DNA of 64,000 nucleotides from Erpobdella octoculata (GCA_963978895.1 OZ022247.1:18970410-19034409); one strand, 5' to 3'; numbered from the stretch's first letter, positions 36,301 to 46,384 are shown. Numbers and translations: made by a program. The notes: generated by a model not told the origin, from the letters alone.

Positions 36301-37445
36301 GAATTTCAAAATTTACTTTTTTGAAATATTAAAAAAATTTTATACAATATTAATACAAGAAATGACGTTTAAAACTAGGAATAAATTTAAAAAAAGTTCA
36401 AATTGGCCAAATTTAGAAGAAAAATTTACTACTTTTTAGGTAAATTACAAAGAAGTTTAGATCCGCCACTGTATGTATGTATGTATGTATTTATGTATGT
36501 GTGTGTGTGTGTGTTTGCAATTTCGCTGCGGTCAGCAGTTGATAAATTAGTATGTCAAGGCATGTAATGAAAGTTATTACACAATTGTAAAGATCGAAAA
36601 TGGTGGCGCTGCTATCTCTAGTAACATCAGAATATCACAACTAATGTCATTTCAAGCATGCATGGTTCAGAGATTTCACAACGTGTCCTGTTCTGCTTAA
36701 CAATCATCTATTGTGATCAGTGAATTATGTCCTGTTCACTGTTCATTGATTAAATTATTCCCTTTTCATTTCAGCATTGAAGTTCATGAAGTTCAACTTC
36801 GTGACATAACAGTCCACTTGTCTCCAAAGTCACAAACGATGCAAGGTCATTCTAAGTCAAATGCTGTGAAAGATTCCACGGTCGAATTTGAAGAAGAGGA
36901 TTCTGTTCCAGGCATGTTTGTTGTTAAAATTTTTAAAACTTTGTTGTGTTTCATTAAGTTAATAAATAACATTTTATATCAATATTTGCATATAATTATT
37001 TCAATATATTTATACATATTTCTATGAATATGTGTACCTATTTATATCAAAATCTATGCATATATATATATATATTTTAATTCATTCCCGAGCGTAGGAA
37101 TTATTACATTTCATCATCTCAGGCATACGAGCTTGAGATATATGATTATTTTTCATATCATTAAATAAATGAAAACGTTTTGTAACAGAAGATTCAACTG
37201 ATGATCACAAGCAACCCGGTTCAACATCGGGTTACGCCTCCAACGATCGCTCGAGTGCCGACAAAGAGATCACAACGGAGTCGCGTTCTTCATTTCCAGA
37301 CTCGTCTACCACAGTACCGGGCATCATCATCTATCCATCCATCGATCCATTAAATTCGTATTTTTCATTGCCCGGCGGTGTCAGTAATGACTTAGCTACC
37401 GAAGTTCCGGGCATGGTTATCTATCCGTCCATTAAGCTAGTCTAA
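25584..37445 (+). CDS. PIP5K1: Phosphatidylinositol-4-phosphate 5-kinase type I
   Basis: The enzyme phosphorylates PtdIns4P to PtdIns(4,5)P2 at the plasma membrane. Exons: 25,584-25,721; 26,683-26,813; 27,544-27,661; 29,980-30,132; 30,406-30,465; 31,439-31,678; 33,240-33,311; 34,246-34,306; 34,470-34,581; 34,892-35,021; 35,336-35,423; 35,651-35,716; 36,037-36,160; 36,775-36,911; 37,189-37,445. Phases match throughout: 1,887 nt, 628 residues plus stop, missing only the N-terminus. Signatures in order are [116 protein letters not shown] and [17 protein letters not shown] (activation region). The Ser/Pro-rich tail has two VPG[IM][IV]IYPSI repeats. The last intron appears to be GC-AG. The vertebrate paralogue (A, B or C) cannot be assigned. 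Confidence 0.95.
25709..25957 (+). repeat. 31-bp minisatellite copying a PIP5K splice donor
   Basis: Seven units of ACGTATAAAAAAGTTAGTAC plus TTAATATTTCC directly follow the exon ending ...CACGTATAAAAAG at 25,721. Each unit copies the last exon bases and the donor GTTAGT. Reading through any decoy gives GTT AGT ACT TAA, a stop. Confidence 0.9.
27284..27351. repeat. (AT)n microsatellite in PIP5K intron
   Basis: About 34 uninterrupted AT units. A 27-bp direct repeat (TTGTTATTGTTAGTGCTTAT...) lies just upstream at about 27,157 and 27,228. Confidence 0.95.
27684..28024 (+). repeat. Imperfect ATC/TTC-rich repeat
   Basis: Interspersed CATCATC, TTTTCA and TATATCATCA motifs recur with a rough 50-60 bp higher-order period. 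The His-rich 142-codon frame over it is an artefact. It lies in the PIP5K intron after exon 27,544-27,661; GATGAT runs also occur at 28,196-28,230 and 28,464-28,495. Confidence 0.75.
28984..29388 (+). mobile_element. LINE 3' end (reverse-transcriptase ORF C-terminus)
   Basis: The 123-codon frame contains [52 protein letters not shown] and [11 protein letters not shown]. This is the characteristic C-terminal tail of many LINE reverse transcriptases, found beyond the RT domain. The RT core itself is absent, so the copy is strongly 5'-truncated. It ends AAAAATAAATGATGATGATG, resembling a short 3' repeat tail. It lies sense in the PIP5K intron before exon 29,980-30,132. Clade not assigned. Confidence 0.75.
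29395..29699 (+). mobile_element. Helitron-like 3' end
   Basis: The segment ends CCCCGGGCAAAGCCGGGTAC then CCCACTAG next to T: GC-rich hairpin (29,672-29,689), short spacer and CTAG. The body (from about 29,405, CATAGCTACACCATTCATCC) is purine-rich with GAGCGAGNGGGAAAGGG-type repeats. The left end is not defined. Confidence 0.5.
29806..29930 (-). mobile_element. Helitron-like 3' end, opposite orientation
   Basis: CTAG at 29,806-29,809 followed by CGTGGTTCCCGGGGTTTTTA mirrors the terminus at 29,699, reading on the minus strand. The two termini are about 107 bp apart, tail to tail. Weak: only the terminus is recognisable. Confidence 0.35.
30576..31106. mobile_element. hAT-like element with CCGGATA subterminal repeats, decayed
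   Basis: The left end TAGGGATGTGCCGGATACT is a typical hAT terminus. The right end (CCAGCACATTTTA near 31,094-31,106) is a decayed version. Both subterminal regions repeat CCGGATA/TATCCGG. No target duplication could be matched and there is no transposase. It lies in the PIP5K intron before exon 31,439-31,678. Confidence 0.6.
31119..31310 (-). mobile_element. Helitron-like element, minus orientation
   Basis: It begins CTAGTAGAGTTACTCAGGGT and contains GAATTTTGTTCAAATTGCTC. This is the reverse complement of the core in the element ending at 1,955. The AAACACACATTTCC end recurs near 43,140. Its terminal hairpin is eroded. Confidence 0.45.
31690..31960 (+). repeat. Minisatellite starting 12 bp past a PIP5K donor
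   Basis: Variable units of roughly 45-60 bp contain GTGTAGTATTTCGTGCA, CTAGGGATGTGCC and GGAATTCAGTG. The donor of exon 31,439-31,678 is at 31,679. The frame stays open into it for 46 codons, which explains the long ORF extension; that extension is intronic. Confidence 0.75.
32000..33239. other. PIP5K intron, no recognised feature
   Basis: AT-rich intron sequence between the minisatellite and exon 33,240-33,311. No repeat family or exon was recognised. Confidence 0.5.
34318..34447 (+). repeat. 33-bp minisatellite filling a short PIP5K intron
   Basis: Four units of AATCTTATTTTGTATTTGAT plus AAGCTTTAATATA fill most of the 163-bp intron 34,307-34,469. They begin 12 bp after the donor. The 33-bp period keeps a plus-strand frame open across the intron, so intron retention would add about 54 in-frame codons containing [11 protein letters not shown] repeats. 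Confidence 0.85.
36257..36471. mobile_element. Short hAT-like MITE in PIP5K intron
   Basis: The ends CAGTAGTGGATCCAGG and TTTAGATCCGCCACTG form an imperfect TIR over 215 bp. The flanking 8-mers GATGTATG and TATGTATG agree at seven of eight positions, but the site is a TATG microsatellite. The interior is a G/C block followed by AT-rich DNA. Confidence 0.55.
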
Positions 37446-37940
37446 GAAAATCCTTATTTAAGCATGCTTATTACATCGGCTCACGAGTGACGTCACATTC
37501 CAGATGTCTATCGTTCGTGCGTGTGTATTTATATTTGTATGTGTATGTGTACATATGGGGGAGCATCCATACCAAAGTGTTATTTATCTGTTAAAAATTT
37601 ATAGAGGGTAGCATAAAAAGTCAAACATATTTATCCATTAATAATCTATAGAGGGATAGCATAAAAAGTCAAACATATTTATTCACTAATAATCTATACA
37701 AGGATAGCATGAAAAGTCTATTTTTTTCTTGAGCTTGACGGTCATGCACGATCAGAAAATGGGTTGTGAATAACTCAAATTTTTGTTGAAGTAGCCAGTT
37801 AAAATAGTTTTTATTTTGAAAGATTAAAAATCTATAAAAAAAAAATGTAAGTCCTGTTCTAGTGCCTAAGATATGCGTGTGATGATTTCTGAATATTTTT
37901 TTGCTGAGGTCTTGCTACTACAATTTGAAATTTTAGTATA

Positions 37941-38041
<101 letters not shown>

Positions 38042-38172
38042 CATCATGCTATAATTATTATGAAAATGTTTCACCGTTTCATGAAATGGTGATAGTGTGT
38101 AAGAGAAGAGTCATTTGCATTTTACTATTCTACTTGGTCATATTCGCCATTTAGTCAATACTTGTGAATATG

Positions 38173-38175
<3 letters not shown>

Positions 38176-38230
<55 letters not shown>
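38176..38230. repeat. (AT)n microsatellite
   Basis: About 27 uninterrupted TA units, 140 bp from the previous tract. Confidence 0.95.
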
Positions 38231-38233
<3 letters not shown>

Positions 38234-38999
38234 AATATACAGCAGTTTGGTGATTAAAGTTATTTAATTTTATTGTTTTAACAGCCTGCCATCTGATCTT
38301 AAATTGTTGCTTTGTTATAAATCTCTGATTTTCTTACTTCCTTTCACACTCACGACTTGAATGATATTGCCTGCCTTGTCTTTTCGTCTTGTCATGGTTT
38401 TCGTATTTTTATCTAGTGAGTCATGAATTTTTAAAAATGAACTTTATTGAAATTTCAGTCAGCGTCTATGTATAAAAATAAATTTTCTTTATTCCTTTTT
38501 TTTGGTTCAAAAAATGTCTTTTATGAGTGAGTTTTGTTTTCTGTTTGAATGAAATTTTAAGATATAGTAAATCTGTCTGGCATATTTTTTTAAGGATATC
38601 TATATATATAGACTTCAAGGTTGGCAGTAATTTTTTTCAAGTTCCCTGACCACACTTCTTGAATGAGCAAAACATATCTAGTAGGCAAACTTGTTCTGTG
38701 GTAGTCATCCAGCATTCGCTCTTTAACTTGTATTAACTTGAGTAACAAAGTAGAATTTTGCTAAGGTTTTTTTAACCGGAAATCTTTGAAACATCTTAAA
38801 AGTCAAGTCCGTTGTTGTAATAGAGTGGTGTCTGTAGATGATGTTGAGTAGTTAAGAAAAGACGAAGCGCAAAAGTTTGTTTGGTGTAATTAGTAATTTT
38901 ACTAACATTTAAAAAGACACCAAGTATTACTTCTCATAACAGGAGGAGCAGTCCATGCACGGTGTTCCTCGGTGTAAACTAAAAAGTATCGGTTATCGG

Positions 39000-40002
39000 C
39001 AGGGCTCTTAACAATAGCCATAAATTGTACTGGCAATACCAATCCGAATAGGCACTTGAAAAAGTATTGACCTTACCAATATCAATACTCAACTAAAAAC
39101 GTATTGCTACAAATAGCAAACACTAATACTTGAAAAAACTTTTTCTCGAGTATTTTATTATTAGCACAAATTTAAAATCACAATGCACAAAATTGAAAAA
39201 CAAATAAAATTAAAGAAAAGTGCAAAATAAAAAGCAAAGTGGCCACTGATTTCTATATATAACTGGATCACACTTAGCCCTGCCTGAGTATAGCCCCCGG
39301 TAGCCATTTTGACACCCCTTATGCTATTTATGGAAAATCTTTAACAGTGCAAAATTGTCGACTTGTGCAGCTAGTAATTGCTCAAATCAAAAATATAAGG
39401 GAGCACAACAGTCATTTCATTTGCTTGTACTTAATTATTGCAATTTTTAACAAGTTTTATTCGACACCTGAGCTATTATAATAATATAAAACCCTATTAC
39501 CATCGGCTAACGATATAACATGCTTAACAGTTATTAGCAGCCTAAATAATTTAATGTGAGCTTCAACCTATTATTAAATTTTATTAATTGAAAAGTTTAA
39601 AGATTCGTTTTTGTTTAAATTTTAAGTTGGCAGGGATGAAATGGGGTGTTAAAATGTCAGCAGCGAGAGGCTAGAAAAATTATAATTCATTTATTAGACT
39701 AAACATGATCCAGTTATATATTGAGATCAGTGGAGTACAATTAAACGGGGGAAAAATAAGTTTACAAAACAAATGTCAAAATGTACAAAAATAAGTTTTC
39801 AAAGTTTGAATTTTTTGACAAATTTCAATTTTTCATATTAAAAAATATTGGTATTGGGTATTGGCTAATTTTTGCTTTAAAGGTATCGGCAATACCAAAC
39901 CAATTCTTCTCAGTAAAAGTATTAACAATACAATTCCCAATAACGGAAAGTTATTGTCAATAGTGTATTGGTATTTGGCCAATACCAATCTTAACATCCC
40001 TG
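39000..40002. mobile_element. hAT-like transposon, nested insertion
   Basis: The left end CAGGGCTCTTAACAATAG and the right end CAATCTTAACATCCCTG are imperfect inverted repeats. The 8-bp target duplication GTTATCGG is perfect (38,992-38,999 and 40,003-40,010). Subterminal AATACCAAT/ATTGGTATT motifs are repeated at both ends. No transposase is recognisable in the 1,003 bp. Confidence 0.85.
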
Positions 40003-40073
40003 GTTATCGGTATCGGCCTTTTGCCGATAATCGGTATCGACCGTTTCACGATCGGTATTGGTTGGTCGATTAG
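40003..40073. mobile_element. Remnant of the element hit by the nested insertion
   Basis: The right flank is a run of TCGGTATCGGCC / GCCGATAATCGG / TATCGACCG motifs; the left flank (38,985-38,999) ends AAGTATCGGTTATCGG. These look like subterminal hAT repeats of a second family split by the insertion at 39,000. Its own termini are not clear. Confidence 0.45.
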
Positions 40074-40305
40074 GACTATTATTATTCTTACATGTCGATA
40101 AATAAATTGTTGTACTTGTACACATTTTTGCTAAATCAAACCATTAAATGAAAGTAAAAGCAATTTAGTTCAAATTATTTAAATTTAATAATTGATAATT
40201 TTGGATCATTAAAGTCAGGATGATGCCATGTTAGTGCATGTAAACATAAGATTCTCAGCTTTTAGTGAGGCCAGACTTGAGTGACGATCAGAATATATAT
40301 ATGCC

Positions 40306-40468
40306 TAGAGGTAGATATGGACTGTGTTAGGTCCAATTTTGATGACACATGCGTGGTTGAGCTAAAAAATTAAAATAAATTTTTTAACTGGGTTGTGTTA
40401 GAAAATTTAACTTTTCAGGTGGGTCGGGGTAGGTTGGGTCACCAAAAATAGACCCATTTCTACCTCTG
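40306..40468. mobile_element. Short MITE with TAGAGGTAGA ends
   Basis: TAGAGGTAGATATGG at the left and CCCATTTCTACCTCTG at the right are imperfect inverted repeats over 163 bp. A GGGTCGGGGTAGGTTGGGTC segment inside resembles the G-rich block at 11,101. No target duplication was found. Confidence 0.45.
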
Positions 40469-41560
40469 GTATACTTTCCCTGCGACACTGAGTAGACGTT
40501 CACTTGGTTCTCTAGTTAGTGGCAGACTGGCAACATCATTGGCATTTTATCCCAAACTGCTTTTCTGTTATTAACTGTGTCAATTTAGAAAAAATTCCAG
40601 ACAACGTTTTTCTTTTAAGCGTAAGAGTATAGGAGTAGAGGAGACTATAACAAACATGGAGTGGGTGTAAGTGTAAAACATTGGTGGCGCAATCGTTCCT
40701 TGTCTGGATATATTAATGTGAATTTAATAAAAACTAGAACACCCAGGCACTAATTAATAATATTGAGGTTTCCTCGTTTGAAGAACACACAATGAGGCTA
40801 GGAACAAAACAATAAAATTTGATTGACGTTCAGTTGACATATTTTATTTAAAGGATTTTTTTTTGGGTGGTATGGAAATTGATCAAGACTTAATTTTTGG
40901 GGGAGGTGAAATTTTGTTGGGAGCATGGTTGGGAATAGGTCCGTGGAAATAGTAAAAATTTGGGAATATCTATGCTACAATCTCACGTGATAGAAACAGA
41001 TTTAGTCTCAATGTCACTGTTTAGTTTTCGCTAAACAATTATTCGTTTTTATGTGCATTTCATTGAGTTCAATTTAATTGCAGTTTACATGCCAAGATCC
41101 AGTCAGTGCAAACTGCAAACAGAGCGTGAGCGACGTTTATAATTTGACAGTATATATTCTAAACTCATTAGTGAACAAAAATGCCTTAAAAATTCAATTA
41201 TCGGCCAATGCAATATCGGTTCACCTCTTCTTAAAAAGCAAGCTTTTTGTCGGGGTCGTTATGTGGTGGTGTGTTTTTGTCGGCATCATAGGTTGTCCGA
41301 AGCTGTTTGGACAGTAGGGCACGCTGTTGTCAAGGCTGCTTCAATGCTTTGTCATAAAAAAACATTTGTATTGCGCCTATTCCTAATGGAAGTTGATTTT
41401 TTTATTTACATCAGAAAACGAAACAGCATCAGCAATCGGACACTAAAAAAAATGACAACGAGGTTATCGGTCGGTCCATAAAACAAAAAAGATGTCAAAA
41501 GGCAAAAACCTAAAGGGTATTTAGTATTTACATCCCGCTAAGAAGGCTGCCTACAAAGTT
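40469..41560. other. Intergenic DNA
   Basis: No gene recognised. The two overlapping plus-strand frames at 41,078-41,481 lack any recognisable domain, and the context gives them no splice support. Confidence 0.4.
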
Positions 41561-41607
41561 CATTGTACACAAATAATAATTAGAAATATATTGAACCTGT
41601 ACAAGTG

Positions 41608-42480
41608 CTATTGAAACATTGGCGACTCAATAATAAACTTTTTAAGTAATTGTTTGAAACAGGATAAGTTTGGTTGTTGAGATATAGTCATCGGAATTTT
41701 TGCATACACATTAGGACCCGCACATACAATTGAGCGAAGCTTTATGTTGGATTTAGCAAAGGGGTGTCTATACCTTGGATATGAACGAGGCACACAAGAA
41801 TGTAATGAGGATGATTGAGGTAGCAATTTTCTAAATAAATCAGGAAGCATATTATGATCAAGTTTATACATAAAGATTCCCACATGAAAATGATTTATTT
41901 GGTGAATTTTAAGTATGTTCAATTGTCTAAAGAATGGATCAGTGTGAGAACTACATGGTAACTTGAAGATGATACGTAAATATCTTTTCTGAAGTTTAAG
42001 CAGAGGCTGCAAATAAGTTGAGTAATTAGAAGCCCAGATTAAATTGCAATAATTTAAATAAGGAAATATAAATGAGTAATACAAAGTGACTGCTACTGGT
42101 AGAGTAATGTAAGGGCGAATACGTGAAATGATTCCAATATTTTTTGACAACTTATTAGTTACATACTGAATATGAGGTTTAAAAGTAAGATGTTCATCTA
42201 TAACAATCCCAAGAAATTTACATGCATCAACACGAGACAGAACAGTCACCAATATATATAAACAGCTCATTAAGGCTAATATTTTTCCTTGCTTTATGAA
42301 ACAAAGTGTAAACAGTTTTTTTACATTGAGTGAAAGAACGTTTGCTTTACACCAGTTAGCAACTCCCATCAATTCTTTGTTCATAACAGAGAAAAGTTCG
42401 GTAATGTCATCAGCAGATATGAATACATTCGTATCGTCAGCGAAGAGCAGAAATTCAAGTCTAAGTTTTTCGTCTCTCAC
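41608..42480 (-). mobile_element. 5'-truncated LINE, RT C-terminal half
   Basis: The 290-codon frame starts just before RT motif C (LLFADDTNVF), then ANWCKANVLSLNVKK, KFLGIVIDEHLTFKPHI and YYSFIFPYLNYCNLIWASNY. This is the standard series of CR1/Jockey-type LINE reverse transcriptases, including the thumb. No RNase H domain follows. The frame is nearly intact (DACKFLG is preceded by a short odd insert), so truncation is fairly recent. A poly-T run at 42,490-42,499 adjoins the broken end. Confidence 0.85.
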
Positions 42481-42680
42481 GGGTCACAATCTTTTTTTTT
42501 TGACAAATTTATTTGCGTAAACTAAATAAATTATTCTAATAAAACAATTTAAATTTGTTTTGAGCTAACCTAATGCTTTTGTTACAACCCATCTCCATTT
42601 CACCTGGTCTCCAATAGCAACCAATACCACAACAAAACGAATAACAAGGTGGGCCTCCCAAGCGGAACTGCTTAGGGATC

Positions 42681-44503
42681 ATGTCGAGGAGTTTACCCGC
42701 TAGAGTTCAGAGTTTCTTTCAAGAGCAGAATGAAAAAGAGGTTAGAAGCCGACTGAAATTCAACGAAGACAAGAAGAACGCGGGTGCGTACAGCGAGAAT
42801 GGAATTCCTCTGGAACTTGAGAAGGAACTGGACACGATCAGAAGACGTTAGTTTTTTGTTTTATTTTATTGTGCTAAAAGTCAATAAGAAATTTTTATGG
42901 AAGCAAAATATCAAAACCAACAACTTGTCTTTATACTTCTTTGAAGTTTATAGCCTCTATAGGTATACGTTAATTGTGCTTTAAGAATACAGAAGTAGCA
43001 GCATAAAAAGCAAGATATTACCTGTTGTAAATAATTTTTAATCACATTTTTTTAAATTATTTAAAACCTCAATGAAAACTAACTCCATTCCAAATTTTGT
43101 TCAAGTTACTCCAGTGGCTCGGGTGTGAATCTCAAACACACACACACACGCACATTGCCTTTTATACATATGTATATTTTATATATACAATAGATATCCA
43201 TATGTATATTTTATATATACAATAAATATCCATTTGTATATTTTATATATACAATAGATATCCATTTCCTTTTCCAGTTTACGGAGTGACGACGTTTAAT
43301 CCTCTTGCATTTGCAATAAAACAAAAGAGAGAAGAAATCGACAGAAAAGCAAAAATAAGCCAAGAAGTGACAGATTTGTTGGAAAGTAAATCAATTTCAA
43401 ATGACGAAGAAACCAGGAGCAGGTTGTACGAAGGCGTAAGCAAAGAAGAGAAAGGAAGGTTACTAAAATGAATTGCTTTTTCTACAATGCTTTTATCTAC
43501 TCGTCGTCTCTGTTTGTCTTTCTGTTTCTCTGTCTGTTTCAAATCTTGCAATCAATTTTTGAGTCACTTCCTGATGATAGATTTTTTTCAAATTTTGCAT
43601 ACATGCTCAAAATAGAAGACAATGCAATATTCAATTATTAGTTTTACAATAAGTCAATTAATTTAGTTAATTTTAATTAATTTCATTTTTATATGGGAAG
43701 AAATATAATAATTTATATTCGTGACTAGCAGAACATTTGCGACTTTAATATAAAATAAAAGAGTAATATAAGAAAATATTGATTGCAAAATTTGTGTTTT
43801 AATTACATATAAAAGGATTGGGTTTTAAAAATTCGTTTTTAATTTACTTGTTTATTTATACACTCACTCGTTGATCAATCCATCAATCTATTAGTTTGTT
43901 GATCAATTTTTTCATTCATTTGCCCGTTCATTAATTCATTTGTTTTTTTATTCATCCATTTATAATTCACTCATTCATACATACATACATACATACATAC
44001 ATACATACATACATACATACATACATACATACATACATACATACATACATACATACATACATACATACATACATACATACATACATACATACATACATAC
44101 ATACATACATACATACATACATACATACATACATACATACATACATACATACATACATACATACATACATACATACATACATACATACATACATACATAC
44201 ATACATACATACATACATACATACATACATACATACATACATACATACATACATACATACATACATACATACATACATACATACATACATACATACATAC
44301 ATACATACATACATACATACATACATACATACATTCATTCATTCATACATTCATTCATTCATTCATTTATACATTCATTTATTTATTTATTAATTTATTT
44401 ATTTAGGTACGATTACTTGAGAGCTAGGTACAAATTACCGCCTTATGAAAAGTACGATCAACCGATGTTAACATCATGGCAGCACGGCTGGAGAACAAAC
44501 TAG
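42681..44503 (+). CDS. Small SPMIP1-like (ATP6V1FNB-like) protein, 147 aa
   Basis: Three exons, 42,681-42,846, 43,278-43,458 and 44,407-44,503, join in phase (444 nt, 147 residues) with GT-AG borders. The protein starts MSRSLPARVQSFFQEQNEKE, is charged and helical in the middle (YGVTTFNPLAFAIKQKREEI), and has LYEGVSKEEKGRYDYLRARY followed by a C-terminal TSWQHGWRTN. The short length, the F-x-x-E-Q start and the S-W-x-x-GW ending resemble sperm-associated microtubule inner proteins such as SPMIP1; this is pattern recognition, not alignment. If correct it would sit inside flagellar doublet microtubules. The gene is convergent with the minus-strand gene ending at 44,717, 214 bp away. Intron 2 contains a ~355-bp ACAT microsatellite. 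Confidence 0.75.
43977..44331. repeat. (ACAT)n microsatellite, about 89 units
   Basis: Uninterrupted CATA tetranucleotides run to within about 75 bp of the splice acceptor at 44,406, followed by ATTC/ATTT variants. The repeat explains the overlapping 120-codon Cys/Met/Tyr/Val frames on the minus strand and the Thr/Tyr/Ile/His frame on the plus strand. Confidence 0.98.
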
Positions 44504-44716
44504 CAAACAAAACAACAAGGTTGTTGTTTGTTCAACCATTGGACGGATCATTGAATTGATTAGATTTAAAGTCAAACTGTTTTCACTTTTCAACATCAAG
44601 TTTAGCATCGTGAAAAAAAATATTGATAAAACCTTCAATTTCATTGAGTTCACATTAAAACCAAGCACTGATTCAACCACACAAATCTTGGAGGCGGCAA
44701 ACGACGTTTGAGTTCA

Positions 44717-46237
44717 TCAGTGGTGACGATGAATAATTGCCCTCTGAACCCCTGTGGTGTATATTCGATGAGAGTGTGAAGACCCTGAAAGCTGCGGCAC
44801 CAGAGATTTCTGAGCCATTTTGGGGGTCTGTGGAACGACAGAATGTGTACCTGAATAGGCCATTCCTAGCTGAGGTTTCTTTGATTTCTTTTGTTCTTTA
44901 AGAAGTCGCTCCACTGGGCTACCCAGTTCAGGTTGTTTATTGCGGAAAATGCCAGCCTTTAAGTCAACTTGTATCGGTTGCTTTCCGTGATATCCTGCGA
45001 ACATTTTTTCTTCATAGGATTTCGGATCTTTCATGTGTTGAAGGTGCTTCTGCATTTTATTTAAAGACATGTGTATTTTGTGATGATGTTTTGCTTCTTC
45101 ATTTTTTGAAAGTGGTTTGCTGACAGCTGCCTCGTTCTGGGAAAGTTGAGTGCTACGAGCTGCCTCATTTTGGGGAAGGTGAGTGTTATCAGCTGCTTCA
45201 TTTCCAAGATCAGCTGTGTTAGCAGCTGTGGATCCGGAAGCGACAAGTGGTTTATTATCTGGATCATAATCTTGCACTTCTGGGTGTTTAGCTCTTAATG
45301 TATTTCCTCCATATACGGGTTGGGGAACAGTCAGCAGGTTGCCATATTTTTTTTCGCTTGTCGCAATTTTTTTAGTTTCTTTCGCAGATACATCAGCCGC
45401 TCTGTTAGTTGTACCTTCAGATTTCTCAGCTGATTTATTTCCAGCATTAGGTGTGCTAGCAGCTGCGGGTCCAAGAACGATAGGTTTGTCATTTTTTGGA
45501 GGTTTAGCTCTCAATGTACTTCCTCCATGCACTGTTTCTTCGTTTGACTCAACTTTTTTGATTTCATTGACAGAGGCATCGCCCGCTCCCTTACTCGAAC
45601 TTTTAGACGTGCCAGAACTGCCCCTAAGACTTGGATTAATACTTGTCGAATGTATAGATGAAATAATTCTACCTCTTGCGTTGGCCTGTTGAATTTTTTC
45701 TTTTAATACATCAGGCTTCGCAATAAGCTTTTTCAAGACGTACCAGAAGCCTTTAGTACGACTTGATTTTTTGGCAATGTTACCACACACAGGGCCCGTC
45801 ATTGTCTCTGCAGGAGTAAGGGTAGTTTTCGCAGTTGTATCATGTTGTATAGATGGATCAGATGGAGTTTCTTGAGGTTTTGCTGTTTTTAACTGCTGCT
45901 TATAAAAGCCTGTTCTTCGGCGTTCTTTGATTATATTTTCAATATGATCCAAAGTTGTTCTAATTGCTGTCACCTTCTTTTTCAGGTACTTCATCCGCAA
46001 AGGTATTCGACTGCTATAGAATCTGTAGTTTGAATCGAGCACTGAGCGAGACAGGATTTGTGACATCGTACTTTGATTTTCGTCGTCGGGTTTTTTTCTC
46101 TCGCACATGAATTTAATTTTCCTTCCTAAAATATCTTCTCTGGAGCAGTAGTTGTACCAGTTTTTTTCACTGCTCACCAGGAGAATGCCCATGCCGATGC
46201 TGACCAGGAAAGCTACGGCCACAACAACCCATGTGAT
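44717..46237 (-). CDS. Unrecognised single-pass membrane protein, main exon
   Basis: An open frame of 506 codons plus stop begins with a hydrophobic segment (WVVVAVAFLVSIGMGILLV), then NWYNYCSREDILGRKIKFMC with two cysteines, then a long Lys/Ser/Glu/Ala-rich, probably disordered tail ending in HRHH. An internal repeat of about 40 residues is visible (VHGGSTLRAKPPKNDKPIV and VYGGNTLRAKHPEVQDYDP), plus NEAA[R/V]S repeats. No family was recognised. There is no in-frame ATG before the membrane segment, so either an upstream exon (see 47,508-47,945) splices in after AAAG at 46,238, or an ATG at 46,273 (MASKLKQTF) reaches this frame through a one-base difference in a T6 run. Confidence 0.7.
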   Translation of the reverse strand: MTWVVVAVAFLVSIGMGILLVSSEKNWYNYCSREDILGRKIKFMCERKKPDDENQSTMSQILSRSVLDSNYRFYSSRIPLRMKYLKKKVTAIRTTLDHIENIIKERRRTGFYKQQLKTAKPQETPSDPSIQHDTTAKTTLTPAETMTGPVCGNIAKKSSRTKGFWYVLKKLIAKPDVLKEKIQQANARGRIISSIHSTSINPSLRGSSGTSKSSSKGAGDASVNEIKKVESNEETVHGGSTLRAKPPKNDKPIVLGPAAASTPNAGNKSAEKSEGTTNRAADVSAKETKKIATSEKKYGNLLTVPQPVYGGNTLRAKHPEVQDYDPDNKPLVASGSTAANTADLGNEAADNTHLPQNEAARSTQLSQNEAAVSKPLSKNEEAKHHHKIHMSLNKMQKHLQHMKDPKSYEEKMFAGYHGKQPIQVDLKAGIFRNKQPELGSPVERLLKEQKKSKKPQLGMAYSGTHSVVPQTPKMAQKSLVPQLSGSSHSHRIYTTGVQRAIIHRHH

Positions 46238-46384
46238 CTTTAACACGTAAAAAAGTTTGTTTAAGTTTGGAAGCCATTTTAAAATTTAAAACCAGTGCTA
46301 AAACCTTCAACAACATCCTCCGTTTTAAAAAAATGTTTGTTTGATATACGTATCGAATCAAGAGTTTTCGAAAATGATTATAGT

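Noticed and set aside
41078..41481. Two overlapping plus-strand frames of 72-79 codons
   Set aside because: No recognisable domain and no consistent splice sites; likely chance.
43967..44342. Overlapping ~120-codon frames encoding Cys-Met-Tyr-Val polymers
   Set aside because: They are translations of the ACAT microsatellite, whose frames all stay open; not genes.
45339..45692. 117-codon plus-strand frame inside the membrane-protein exon
   Set aside because: It is the antisense shadow of the 506-codon minus-strand frame.
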